Part shown: positions 12,054-45,068 of the stretch, piece after piece
How the letters are laid out: the number at the start of each line of letters is the position of its first letter
Position numbering within the stretch: the first letter of the stretch is position 1
Origin: Amphibalanus amphitrite
Taxonomy: Eukaryota; Arthropoda; Thecostraca; Balanomorpha; Balanidae
Assembly: GCF_019059575.1 (NCBI RefSeq)
Contig: NW_024882323.1
Span: 265,272-329,271 of the forward strand
Length of the DNA stretch: 64,000 nt
Direction of reading: 5' to 3'
The notes under the pieces: model-generated
The model's input: only the letters and a program-made list of their open reading frames with translations
Told to the model about the DNA's origin: nothing
Database searches by the model: none
Translations under genes and position numbers: made by a program

Positions 12054-13902
12054 TATGCTCCTGACGGCACTGACGTACTTCTCGGCTTAGTAGTGGGTAG
12101 GGAAGTCTGTTCTGTGAAAGGAAATGGGGTAGGTAGTCTGTGGGTAGGGAAACGTCGGCTATTAAAAGCACAAACGCGACGAACTTTAAAAATTTGAGCC
12201 CCCAAAACCTGAACTACTGATTTATTGCCGTGAAATTTGTACAGATTTGTAATTCCTATGATTCCCATACACTGTAAAGTCGTAGTGCAATAAAAATCGC
12301 CATTAGGTTTTCATGCCTCACAGATACCTACTTACCTGCAAGACAAAGCCTGCTTGTTGAAACAAAAATCATTGTTCCTGGTTTCGTATCGTTGAACCTT
12401 GCTGGATGCACCTGCACACCTTTTGCATGCAAAATGAGAAATGTTTTATGCTAGCTAAGCACTCATTACAAATTTTTCCAGGGAAGCAAAACGATGTTTG
12501 CGGGGCTCGAGCCTCAGTCGTCATGGCAGACCAATATCCGCTATAAGATTGACGGTAGCATGGCTATGTGAAAGTATAAGAACAACCGCTTTTGTAAATA
12601 TTTTCCCTTTTTCTCAGGAGATCCGCTTTTCTCACCTGTCTAATAGAAGACCCTGTGCGATGCTGAAATGTCGGTTCAGTCTCGTCAGAGCTGACTGCAC
12701 CTGCCCTGCATGGAGTATTTGTATGTGTTCCCGTTATCAGCTCTATTGCAGGCGTGTTCCCGCCCGGCCGGCTGGGAGGGGCAGGGGGAGGGGGACGGAA
12801 CAGCTGCTAAATGCAGTGCAAGACTCGATGGCAACCAACAGGTGCCATCCGTTATCGTACCCATATGCGACTTAAAGGTCCTGTTACACTGCCGAATTTT
12901 GGCCACGAGCCTGTCGCCGAATCAAGTCGTGTAAAAATCGGTGATCAGTTTGCCAAGACACCCGTGCTTGTAGCATTCCCGGTATATACCCTGTGCCCTA
13001 AGCCTTGAGTATTTTGTGTCAACCCGTTGAAGAAATTGGTTCTAGCTAAAAAAGCATGGGCTCACCTTTTGAGAGCCACTCTCGTAAGCCCATGAATTCG
13101 ATCAGAATCGATCGAACATTATGACGTTTTCTGACGTCATTTCTGGGCTGCGGCAGACTAATGGTAGATACGAGTTTTTCCTTTGGATAAAGGTGTCAAA
13201 CTGATGAAGTCGAAGGAGCTGAAAGTTTCCTGTCGATACGTGCAACGGTCTTGAAGATATTGCAGAAAAACGGGGGGCTTTGTATAGTCCCCTAATCGTG
13301 CCCGGGTTGAAGCTGATCCATGATTCGTCGAGCATCACGAATGAATGCCGAATAGTCGGCGATACTTTGGCAACATGTTGGGCGTTGGCGCACGTAGTGA
13401 CATGTCGGCGGCAACTTGGCGACTGTTTGGCATCGGCAAACGGCCACGAAATTTAAATTTTTCATGAAATAATCGTGGCGGTCGTGACGAACCGCAAATG
13501 TCGCACGGTGGACACCGACTGGTCTGCGAAATGCCAAGACCGAGTATGAAAGATCCCGAATCGGTCAACGGCATCTATATGTAACACGGCCTTAATATAG
13601 ATGTCGTATAGGATGGATGTGCTATAGGAGAGTCATATAGAATGACTTGCTAATCCTTACACATTCGTGTTCTAAAATTAGGCAGTGTAACTATAGCAGT
13701 TCATATATCTCCAGATTTATGAGGAATGTTACATTTATGCTTTTAGATTCATGGTCATGCAGTATGCATTCAAATTGATAAGTTTTTTATTCAAAACTTT
13801 GCATAATTAATACTTGCATTCACAATAATTTCCTGTACGTAATGTCCTGAATGGTAAAAATGACGTACCCCAACCAAAACCAGACGGCGCGTGCTCTTTC
13901 CT

Positions 13903-14360
13903 CTAACCATCCCCACCACTTCCGGCACTGTCCTCTCCCTCACCACCTCCGCAACCATAGCTCCGTCGGCACCGACGTCTCCGACGCGTCGGCACCGACG
14001 TCTCCGACGCGTCGGCATCGTCGAGCATTTCCACCCCACCGACGCCGGCCTGATGTGACGCATAATACGCCCATCGGCCGGCCGGGTCCGGCGCGTTCTC
14101 AAGCACAACATTGGATTCATTAGGTGCCGCTGGGTCCCCGGGGAACGATAGCGCACATCGTCGATCTCGACGAGGTTAATCAGAGGAACGGCGTCGGTAG
14201 TTGATCGTCGAAAGGCTGGTCGATCGTTGGAAGGCGTAAAAACGGGAGTTGGTGCAATGACGCATTGGGGTCCGCGCTCGACAATAGTCGTTTCCACGGC
14301 GGGCCATTTGGCGAATACACCTAATTTGACCAAAGCTGCGCCAGATTTCTTCCACAACAA
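13903..14360 (-). pseudogene. Possible decayed or frameshifted coding stretch
   Basis: On the minus strand a frame open from 14360 looks coding-like down to about 14140 (varied, balanced composition). A different frame then looks coding-like from about 14106 to 13903 (a W-A-Y-Y segment, then acidic residues and a basic run). The switch falls at a CCCCGGGG run near 14137-14144, where one extra base would join the two. No domain is recognised. It could be chance in GC-rich DNA. Confidence 0.2.
13972..14020. repeat. 25-bp tandem duplication
   Basis: GTCGGCACCGACGTCTCCGA and its following bases occur twice in a row, and each unit is itself partly palindromic. Confidence 0.7.
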
Positions 14361-15251
14361 ATATCTTAGGATTATCTTAGCATCACGAATTTATTTCAGT
14401 GTTTTAGTCGAAACTAATGTCTGATAGTTTGAAAAAATGAGGCACCTATATCAGTATCTGTGCAGCCCCAACTGATGACTTTTAAAAAGCACAATGAACC
14501 TAATTTAAGCAAATCTGCACCTATTCTGCACCAAATGTGTACCGGCTGGCCGTCGAGAAAACGGCTAATAACGTTGATGGGATGCGGGGGTGGTATTGGG
14601 TGAAATTATGGAAGGACGTTTGGTAGGGGACGCTGAGATTGGGTTTATGAGGTGTGAAAGTGGCTAACGGTGGGGTGATGGGAGTGAGAGGGTCGTTAAT
14701 GTGCGGTCATGGGTAACTTTATAGCATGAAGATATGACAGAAGTGATGATATTTGAAGTAATGGGTCACTTGATGAGAAATATTCGTCAATAATAGATTA
14801 GATGAAATATGTGTTCCCTTTGGCAAGCCTAGCAATTATTCTCACTTTTCTAGTCATTTTTTATGATCATATTTTTCTTAATTCTATATTTATGATCTTA
14901 AAGATTCTGGCCAGGTGTTGCTGACTTGCCAAGTTGTCGATAAATCAAACTACTTGACTTGCCAAAATTGAAAGGTCCTTTGTAAGTTATTGCGATAAGC
15001 CTTTTGCCCTCCAAAAGAAAGGCGATGAAGCATTTTTGATGGGCTTTTAATCCGCTCGCGTTTCATGCCAGTGTCAATAGTTTTTTTTTTCAAAAGAAAA
15101 AAAACGCCACTTGACCATTTTATTACGTATATTTAAATGTGAGGCGAAAAAAAAAAAACAGCTATCGCTTCGAATTAATCAGTGAAAATTCATGCTCAAT
15201 TAAGTGTTTCTTATTTATGTTAACCTTACGATTTCATTTTACTATCCTTCT

Positions 15252-15542
15252 TTGCAGGCGTTGGCATTTTGTAGTTTTAGCACTTTAAACAAATATTGGA
15301 CGCTACCCTCCCGGAGGAGGCGTTCATTGGCGAATCCCAAGTCGATGACGTCACCTGCTCCGATGACGTCACTCCAGCCAAAGAGGCGGCTCCTCCCGCT
15401 GGAGCTTCCATTGGCACTCGATATTCGCTGCCGAGCGCACTCTGCCGCGAGCAGAGGGCCAACGGAGGCAGAGCTGCGAAGGAGGGCTACAACACCACCC
15501 GGTAGGTCCAGCAGCGTGAGAACAGTTTCATACGGAATGGAG
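15252..15542 (+). promoter_or_regulatory. Candidate TPH 5' region with two CRE sites and inverted CCAAT boxes
   Basis: This GC-rich island lies in AT-rich DNA 1.9 kb upstream of the first certain TPH exon. It holds two perfect TGACGTCA sites (15346-15353 and 15364-15371, 18 bp apart) and two ATTGG boxes (about 15325 and 15410). TGACGTCA occurs at about eight other places in the window, so it is not rare here. A typical acceptor (TTTGCAG) ends at 15256 and a GTAGGT donor lies at 15511, so part may be a non-coding or coding first exon. All three frames are open in parts, and no phase fits the next exon except a possible ATG-GAG at 15537-15542. Confidence 0.35.
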
Positions 15543-16197
15543 GTGCTGTTGCTGAGGTTCCGCTGTTCAGATGTTGACCAGTGTGAACGCTTCACACATT
15601 ACGTTGTCCTGATCTACGTACCGTCATTGTACTTCAGGTGTTTCTCTGCCGTAAAGTTTAAACTCTGATTTAACCACTTAGGTACTTCTGATATAGGCAC
15701 CGTAACTAAACTGCTGTGACTGGTTCCAGATGAGAGGTCAAATATATGGCATGGATTAAATAAATTCGTTAGATCATTTAAATTTGATTCTTCTAGACCT
15801 TAGACGTTAAATTTAAGTTACGAAAGATCAGTTTCAAACCGCATCATGATAGCACAAAAGAAGGGAGACCACTTTCTTAAACTGAATTTGACGTTCTGAA
15901 AGTAACACAAACAACTTCTGTTTCTGTGAGTCCGTATTCATATAAACCGTTGGGTATCGCACCATAATATCAGGGTGGCTAGGTCATTAGGTCAAATAAG
16001 GTGCTTCACAACACAAAAATACACATTTTTTTTTGCTACATAAAAAACCTGAAAATTGTTTGAACGGCAGATCGACTCTGACAGCCGGCGAGGATGAGCG
16101 CCACAGGAAAGTCGATGCTTGGTCCCTGGCTGTACCAGAAGGACAGAGACTCGTGGGTGACCAGCAGCGGCAGATCCATGGTGAGAGTCGTCACATA

Positions 16198-16479
16198 ATA
16201 GCCGTTTTCACGACGACCATCTGGTACACATTTGGTGCACATCTGGTGCAGATCAGGTGCACATTTGGTCAAATCTTGTTCCGTGTGTCTCCTTAGTAGC
16301 TATCAGCTAGGGTTGCACGCATTGCTTATATGCCTGCTTTGTCATATTATCAGACAGTATCATCGATTAAAACACTGAAATAAATTCACAAAATAAAGAT
16401 ATTTGCTGTAAAAGAGATTAGGTGCAGATTTGGTCAAATCAGGTGCACTCGCCGGATAGCCCGTCGTGAAAACGGCTAT
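16198..16479. mobile_element. MITE with TA target site (282 bp)
   Basis: Perfect 18-bp inverted ends ATAGCCGTTTTCACGACG, flanked by TA on both sides, as in Tc1/mariner-type MITEs. The interior repeats GGTGCACAT/GGTGCAGAT words. It has no coding capacity. A related but incomplete end is visible near 14555. Confidence 0.75.
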
Positions 16480-16482
16480 TAA

Positions 16483-16979
16483 AGGGACTATCCCACCTTT
16501 AACATGGGATTTGAGTTGAGATAGCCAAGTTTGCGGCGAGGTTCAGAAACCACTATCTATCTAGGTTGCAACCCCCGCGGCCTCTTGGTGTTGAAGAAAT
16601 TCGTTCCCTTCATTTGAAAATGGGCCTTGTACAAGGCCCTATCTTCAACATGGAGCGACCGTTAGTGTGACGTCACCTCGGTTAGTCATTCTGATTTAAA
16701 TGGGTTTGTTCGTTGAAAAATCGCTTAAAACTTGGTCTGAACTTTGTTGTGGTGCCTACAGAGTAAAAAGAATCAGCTTTATGACAGTAATGTGGCCTGG
16801 GGAAGGAGGTAATTTTGGGCTGTGACGTCACATATTTGAAAGTTTGTGTTTGGAATATGGGAAGCCTAAGATGTTTAATGAAAAATAAATGCCAGAACCG
16901 TGTTCCTGGTCATCCAATCTATAAATTCAGGCACAATTTAACTGGTTTTAACAACATTTTAGAAGGTGGGATAGTCCCT
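16483..16979. mobile_element. MITE with TTAA target site (497 bp)
   Basis: Inverted ends AGGGACTATCCCACCTT (left) and the reverse at the right, flanked on both sides by TTAA. A TTAA duplication is the hallmark of piggyBac, but TA plus a longer TIR reads equally well because the end is palindromic. It abuts the MITE at 16198-16479. It has no coding capacity. Confidence 0.7.
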
Positions 16980-17442
16980 TTAACGACTAATTAAAAAAAT
17001 AGTTGTGATCTTATGGCGTGATAATAAAGTGCACGGATGATGCATGTATGATACTGATATGTTTGAGGTTATGCGTACCGTGCACGATTTAAAAAGTTTG
17101 TTTTTGTAAATATTTGTCACAAACGCTATGAACTTTGTTCATGGTGACCCTTCCACCGCGTGTAACCATTCTCAACGGTAACTGGATAATTGTAAGCATT
17201 AACTTTGCCATGCAAACAACTTGGTAGTAAAGAAAGGTTCTATTCAATTAAAAATCAAAGCTGTTTCATTCTCGTTTTCATTCGACGTCGTTAGATCGAT
17301 TTCTTACGTTAATCGGTGTTATGAAGCGTAAATCAGCTTTTAAAGAGGCTCTTCCTTCAACTAATACCGAACACAATATACAAACGTCGGCTGATGCATC
17401 CTCTATCAATATTGATAACTATTTTTTTTCTATTGATCACAG

Positions 17443-38675
<21,233 letters not shown>

Positions 38676-38823
38676 AGGAACAGCACAAACACCAATCACA
38701 GGCTTATGAACACTACCAACTGATCCCCTAGAGGCATGATGATCCATTTAGGCCACCCTTAGATCGATATGGTCTTTCCCCATGGACAGATTCAAGTGCG
38801 CGAGAAAATGCTTGCTTAGCCCT

Positions 38824-39789
38824 ATTCCGGGCGGGGGGACTTCAAGTCCCCCTTCACGTTTTTCTTGTGGCATTGCCAAACGCCGCAAGACTGAAAGCTC
38901 ATATTCGGTGACTTTTCCTAGACATTCATTGCGCACATTTTGACAAAACAAAGTTGCCGGGTCAGGTCAGGTCAGGTCACCAGAGGAGGTTTGTTGACCA
39001 CACCTCAGAAAAGTTTGCAATCACGCCAGAGCTAGAGGTTTTGACTGATCACTTTCTTCTCTTCAGGTTTTAGTAACGGTACCCGTATGTGCAATTTGTA
39101 TATCTCAGAATTTGTATATCTGTGACCTGAGGTCAGGCCAGACTCGTGACCTTTACATTGCAAGCCTATGGGGAACTATTGAAATGCCTCCTGCTTCGTG
39201 TAAACGGGTCAAACCCACCCACTTCTTTCAGTATTATGGAAGATAATCTCATCGGTGATGATCCTGGTGCCGTTTAATGACAGGGGCACCGGGCAAGGTC
39301 ATCTGAGGTCATGTGACGTCATAAATCGTTTTTTTTAAAATAAATCACGACATGATGGTGCTCCAGACTTGTAAGTGGTACCGAAGTACTCGCCTGGTCA
39401 AGGCGCGTCGTTTGGTATGCAGCATGACCATACCCCACAACCCCATTGGTGAATGACCTGACCTTGACCTCAGGTCAAATTTCAAATTGACCTGTGAAGG
39501 TCATCGACATCGTATACTTATTTCGCATCGCCTCAACGAGAGCAACAACAAATGTATTAGCTTTATGTCTCTACGTTTCTTAGTTCAAAAGTTATATAAG
39601 TAACTAATTCCAAAACATTTTATCGTTGATGACCTCTGGTGACCCCAATATTGACCTGACTCGAAAATGTTTTTTGTAAAAGTTGTAGATCTTTAAATGA
39701 TCTATCAAACGCCGTTTGACGTTTGACGCTCCGATGTGTAGTTTTTGAGATCTGAAGGGGGCCTGAAAAGCCTCCCCCCCGCCCAGAAT
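38824..39789. mobile_element. Element Y2: GC-rich ends and AGGTCA array
   Basis: The ends ATTCCGGGCGGGGGGACTTC and, reversed, ATTCTGGGCGGGGGGGAGGC are inverted copies. Each contains a G-run/C-run hairpin. The interior has four overlapping GGTCA pentamers (38959-38979) and many further AGGTCA/TGACCT words. It begins about 150 bp after the TPH stop, so it may supply part of the 3' UTR. No coding capacity. Confidence 0.6.
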
Positions 39790-40709
39790 CGAACCTTTCA
39801 TTAGCCCGCAAGTAATAGGGTTATATTGCTTATCATTCAAATGGTGTGACATTTTTTGTTTTTAAATTTTCATCTTACCAGTTACGAGGACTTTGAGGCT
39901 GGAGCACAGCGAAGGATGTTGAACTGGGAAGCTAAATCATTTTCCTGATTTTTCTCTCTTGGAGGTTTTCTAGATCTCAACTTGTGTACCCCACTAGATT
40001 TTGCTAAAAACATGCAGACGAGAACACTCTCCTACAGAACCCTACAGAACTGCAGATATAAAGCGCTTTTGCGCTTTAGTGTTAAATCTAATCGTTAAGG
40101 GAGAATAATAGCTATCGCACCTACAATCCATACCGAGTTCGAGCTAATGAGTGTCAACTATCAAGGAGGAGGGACAAACATGTAAATATTTTGACATCAG
40201 TGTATCTGTATATCAACAATCAATGTGAGTTTGCCAATCATGATTATGACTCGTGTAATGTGTGTAGGGACCAAGCTGGAATTAAGGGACCAACTGCTAT
40301 TGAATGTGCTGCGTTAGTTGTTAAACGGCGTCTGTGTTGCGATGTTGCACGCATGATTGCATGATGTCATATTTGCAATGAATACTAGTCAACGAATCAT
40401 GTAACGGGGGACCAATCGCTATCTATGTGCGATGTTGCGCGCGTTCTACAATTATACCTACATGTGCCACCTTTATTAAGGCAGACATTGACTATCGCTT
40501 CAAATAATGAAGAGTTGTGTGTTGAGCGATATGCGCGACATTAGACATTGGCTATATCACACATTGGATCTTTATGGTATGGTGTGTGACATTCGCTGCA
40601 TGCGAATTGATCTTAGTGGTATGATGCGTGTGCGTGGAACAGTTGCGTTGTGCTGCGTGTGTTGTGTCTAACCTTTTGTGTTGTGGTGTGTGTGGGATAT
40701 ATGTTAAGT
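39790..40709. other. Intergenic, no gene recognised
   Basis: AT-rich sequence with no coding motif and no clear repeat unit. Confidence 0.4.
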
Positions 40710-40911
40710 CTCTTTTGAAAGTAACGCTACTCGAAAGTATCGCTATCGCTCCCTGGTTTTTCAAGCCTCAGCTTTTGAGGGTTGGGCGTCTGGCCGCCCC
40801 GTACAGTTTTCACGGTTTTACGGGCCGGCCAGGCGGCCAACCCTCAAAAGCCAGGTGCTCTAAAACCGGGGGGGATAGCGATACTTTCGAGTAGCGATGC
40901 TTTCAAGAGAG
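40710..40911. mobile_element. 202-bp MITE-like inverted repeat
   Basis: The left arm from CTCTTTTGAAAGTAACGCTACTCG and the right arm ending CTTTCAAGAGAG are inverted copies over about 85 bp, with a short GC-rich centre. The target duplication is unclear (GGATATA lies near both ends). Confidence 0.65.
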
Positions 40912-40931
40912 GATATACTTTCTATTTGATG

Positions 40932-41060
<129 letters not shown>

Positions 41061-41860
41061 GGTGCTTCATTTGCTGGCGGGAGGCTGCGCCAGTGGATGA
41101 ACCACCAGCTCGACACCTTCAAGGATGTATAAAAAAGACGATAAAACCAACCACGGTAGGTACTAGGTATGTTCTTATTCGTTTATATTTTTTTGAGCAT
41201 CTCCATTCGTTTTTCGGTCGTGTATTCGAATAAATGGTGAACTGAATATACATTGATGTAAGCATAGTGATTGTTTATTACTGAATGTATCTAAGGAAAC
41301 GACGCGCACATAAACCATGAACACTAGGTGCAGTGAATGCCAACGTCGTCAGTATGATCGCCCAATCTTACCCATCTGAATCCTGATACGAATGTTCATA
41401 TTTCCTTTCCTTCCAATATCATCAATGCCTTGGCCGTAACGCATACAAATAGGCATATAGATTCTTCGAATTTTTCAGCATATCTTATGGAAAAGTTAGA
41501 CAAGGCCACAAGGAAATTAAATTTGCAACCCCCTCATGTTCAGTGATATCGAAAAAAATCACGTCAATCATCTACCTTGTGTTATTTATTCAGATCAAAC
41601 CATATCGGTCATGAGTCAGTGTCACACACACGCATACAAACAACAATCCAGTGCATGGTACAATATAAAATCCAGCACGTATCTTCATAACCACGTTACA
41701 ATGGTCTCAAAACACCATACCAATAACACTGCAGATATGCTAATAACAGCACGGTAGATTTTCACCCACCGCACTACTAAACTTACAGGGCTGGAAAAAG
41801 TGTTTCGGTGGTTGTCGTCCAAGGGAAAACGGGCTTATGTGGTTGTCAACTCAAGATGTC

Positions 41861-43127
41861 TAACCCGCGCCCGCTGAGGGTCCTTGATTTCCACGCCCTG
41901 CTCGGGAGGGGGGGGGGTCAAACACCCCGCCCTTTTAACCTTCGCCCTGGTGGGGGGGGGGGCCATTTTGGCCCCCCCCCCTGTGGTTTTTCAGCGATAA
42001 CTCAGAAACCACTTGAGTTAGCGCCCTGAAACTTTGTATAGCTGTTTATTCAACATTTTTACATCATGTCCTTTTTTGGGGGGTTCGGGTCAGGTCAGGT
42101 CAGGTCACAAGGTCACCAAAACTGACACCACCTCTAAAAAAGTTCAAAGCTCTCTCAAAGGCACAGCTTTTATCCGATCGATGTAAAATTTACAGTACTT
42201 GAAGATGTCACCCAGCTCTACAAAATGGCTATCTCGGATTTTTTATAAATGTGACCTAAGGTCAGGTCAGGTCATCGCTGCTCCCCATTATAAGTCAATG
42301 GGAGAATCGAAAAGTAGTTGTTTTTCAGCTAAATCGGGCGTGATTGTTCCTATATTTCGTTATTGAAGTGTCTTGGGTCAGCAAATCACAGCCCATGTGA
42401 AACCATTTGCTTGTGACCTCGCTGAGGTCACGCTAGGTCATCTCCCTGGTCACCAGAGGTCACCAGCGGTTTTTCTGCACTTACTTGTTATTGAATAGAG
42501 ATAGAGACTCCGTTCGACGTTTATCGTGTTTGTCTCGTCAATGCGGATCGAATGATATGCAGCATGACCTATTTCGGTAAGGTCATGACCTTGACCTGAG
42601 GTCAAATTTTCAAAATGACCTTTCGAGGTCAAACTATATATCATTCGACGCGTCTCGACGAGCCAAGCACGATGGTGCATGAATCGTTTCTCTATTTTCT
42701 CGTGAATGCATGCTATAGTTAAAAACATTTTCAACGAAATTTGCCAAGTTGACCTTGCATGACCTCTGTGGGCCAAACCGTTGAGCTGAGGTCAAATCTG
42801 ACGAACCTTGGCGAAAGAGCTTGAAAAGAGCTATCGATTGCTTTTTTCCGCGGCTCTCTAGCTCTTCTAGTTTCCGAGCTACAGCGGAATATGTCCGGCA
42901 ACACCGAAAACACTGAAATTTGACCTATGATGACCTCTAGCGACCTCAATATTGACCTTAGCGAAAAAATGACTGAAATACTTTCGAACGTACTTGTTAT
43001 GGGCTTTCGTTTGCTTTTTTCCGCGTCTTCCTAGCCCTCTTCGTTTTCGAGTTAGACGGGGGGGGTCATTTTGGCCCCCCCCCCACCAGGGCGAAGGTGG
43101 CTCAGACCCACACCAGGGCGCGGGTTA
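41861..43127. mobile_element. Element Y3: TAACCCGCGCCC ends, G-run hairpins and AGGTCA array
   Basis: The left end TAACCCGCGCCC and the right end GGGCGCGGGTTA are inverted copies. Inside them, both sides carry the block CTTCGCCCTGGTGGGGGG followed by a hairpin around CCATTTTGG or TCATTTTGG. The interior has GGTCA x4 (42089-42108) plus at least ten further AGGTCA/TGACCT words. It shares the TAACCCGCG tip with Y1. Non-coding. Confidence 0.65.
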
Positions 43128-45068
43128 ACTCGGATCCTGGGTCACGTAGTGACAAGCAGTAAACGGCATTCGAAAGAACGTCCAAAATAAGGGCGAAAAT
43201 ATGACATTCGTTTTATAGGCTAAGTCGAAGGTCAGGTCACCGGAGGTCATGAAAGATATTGCCTTTCATTTTTTTTTTTTAACACCGGCGCACAACTCGG
43301 GAACCAATTATATAGAGCTGTACAGCGCCGCGGAAAAGATTAGACAGCCCTTTTGACCCTTTTGGTGACCCTTCGACGGTGCCACTGGTCGACTTCCACT
43401 CACCTTTGAACAAAATGTGCTCAAGTTGGTACACTTCAGTCGTGCAGACGCCACGTACCCTGCGTGCGAATACATTATAATTCCGCTCCTTTTTGATAGC
43501 GCAGGGCGCTCAGCCGTCAGGCTCAATTGTCCGACGATCCGTGTTCCTCGACCTATGAAGTCCTGAGCCTCCATATCCTCGTGGACATGACATGGCGTGC
43601 CCTCCCCTCGGCCTCACCAAAACATTACCGGCACTGACACGGTCCCACTCAAGATGTCCCGCCGCGGACCTACCCCCAGGCGCCACCGGGGTGGGTTTTG
43701 ACGTCACAAAAGAGCCCCGGCGGATTAGAGGGGACGCTAACTGGCCGCCGGCCGGGGGCGGCGCTGAAGGGTGCGGGCAGGGGCCGGCCGAGTCCTGGAA
43801 TGTACTAGATTTGCCAGACACGTGTTGCCAGCGGACAACCACGGCGACCACTTGGTATGCCATTGGTCGTCTTTATGAGGGTCGCCGATCGGCCGTCTGA
43901 ACGATGGTCGAACGACGCAGTATATACTAAATAGCTACGGGGAGTTGGAATATGTCTGTAGCTACCAGGAAATTTTCCACTGGGATGCCGCCGCGTACGG
44001 GAGGTAACGGACTCGAGAACTGCGAGTCGATGTGATGGGGAGGGACAGAGAATAGTTTGCGTGGGCAGAGGCGGATGGATTGCGCGCTTCTAACCGCACT
44101 AAGCGGGAGGTCTTAATCAGTTCAGGCGCGGCGCGTGGTCGCCATAAGATCGTCTTCTCGGTTGTCGTCGACAACGACAAAACGATACAATTTTTCACCC
44201 CTGTAAACTTACTGGGCAACAGATGGCGCTGCCAGTGATTTCCTAGGCGTCCATAGTGAACAAAGATGGTAACATGTGGATATGCATCAGAAATCATCTA
44301 CAACTACACTGGCATATCTAGTCACCATTACCACTATTTCCCGTGACATGGAACTGACTAATAAAATTGGTTCCTAACACACCAGTTGAGTGATGGTCGC
44401 TATCTTCCATCACAATGTCTTTTAGCTTCGCTTTCCTTCGAAGAGACCTTACTTCAGCACAATTAACAGTTTTGATTAGCGATTCTGATGTTAGCGCACT
44501 CTCAGGCGTGCATTCTTGAATCGAACAATATTCGAGCCAAGAAGCGTTACAAGTAAGCATGCAGGATGCCAATCAAAACTGTAACAAATGAGTCGAGTGA
44601 CATGTATCGCCAGTAGGCCAACCTTGACGAGTCAACTGTTGCCAACACTTATCCATGATGTGACCTGACCTAAGATTGTGCTTAGGTTGCTCGACATCAC
44701 AAGGTCTAATATCGTACGGGTCATTCAACAGCACCTCACATCGGGCAGTACATGATGTAAAATCAGGCAGTACGCTGGACGATACATGACCTCAGATTCG
44801 GCAGGACCTTCAGCAGTTCATGACCCAACATCGGGCAGGACGGCAGTGGATGTCCTGGCATCAGCTTGCAGAACTCCGGCACTTCCGAGCCTTAATCCCG
44901 CCCGGTACGCTTGGCAGTCAATCACTCGGAGATCTCTCTTATCCCTTCAGTCCGAGCGACACCAGCAGAAAGACATTCGGTGACCGGCGGATCATCTACC
45001 GGTCGTCACACTACGTGACAAAAATGTGACGAAAACGTGACGTGAAGCGAACCCTAGCGTAACGAAGC
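43128..45068. other. Intergenic, no gene recognised
   Basis: 43500-43930 is GC-rich with open frames on both strands but no family motif. 44690-44850 is a degenerate repeat of TCGGGCAGTACATGA-like words. The 3' end abuts the stop of the gene at 45069-48019. Confidence 0.4.

Larger units (their letters stand above)
12054..15251. other. Intergenic between the lectin and TPH
   Basis: No confident gene. It includes the lectin promoter region (12054-12200), a G-rich stretch near 12770-12800, a two-copy 25-bp repeat near 13972-14020 and a possible decayed reading frame on the minus strand (13903-14360). Confidence 0.4.

Noticed and set aside
15296-15505. 69-residue acidic frame as TPH first coding exon
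   Set aside because: It has no ATG and ends in phase 2 at the GTAGGT donor, while the exon at 17443 needs phase 0.
39775-39800. tRNA-like B box (GGTTCGATTCT on the minus strand)
   Set aside because: No matching A box or cloverleaf; it lies at the end of element Y2.
43510-43863. 117-residue minus-strand frame in GC-rich DNA
   Set aside because: The opposite strand is equally open; no domain, signal peptide or splice support.
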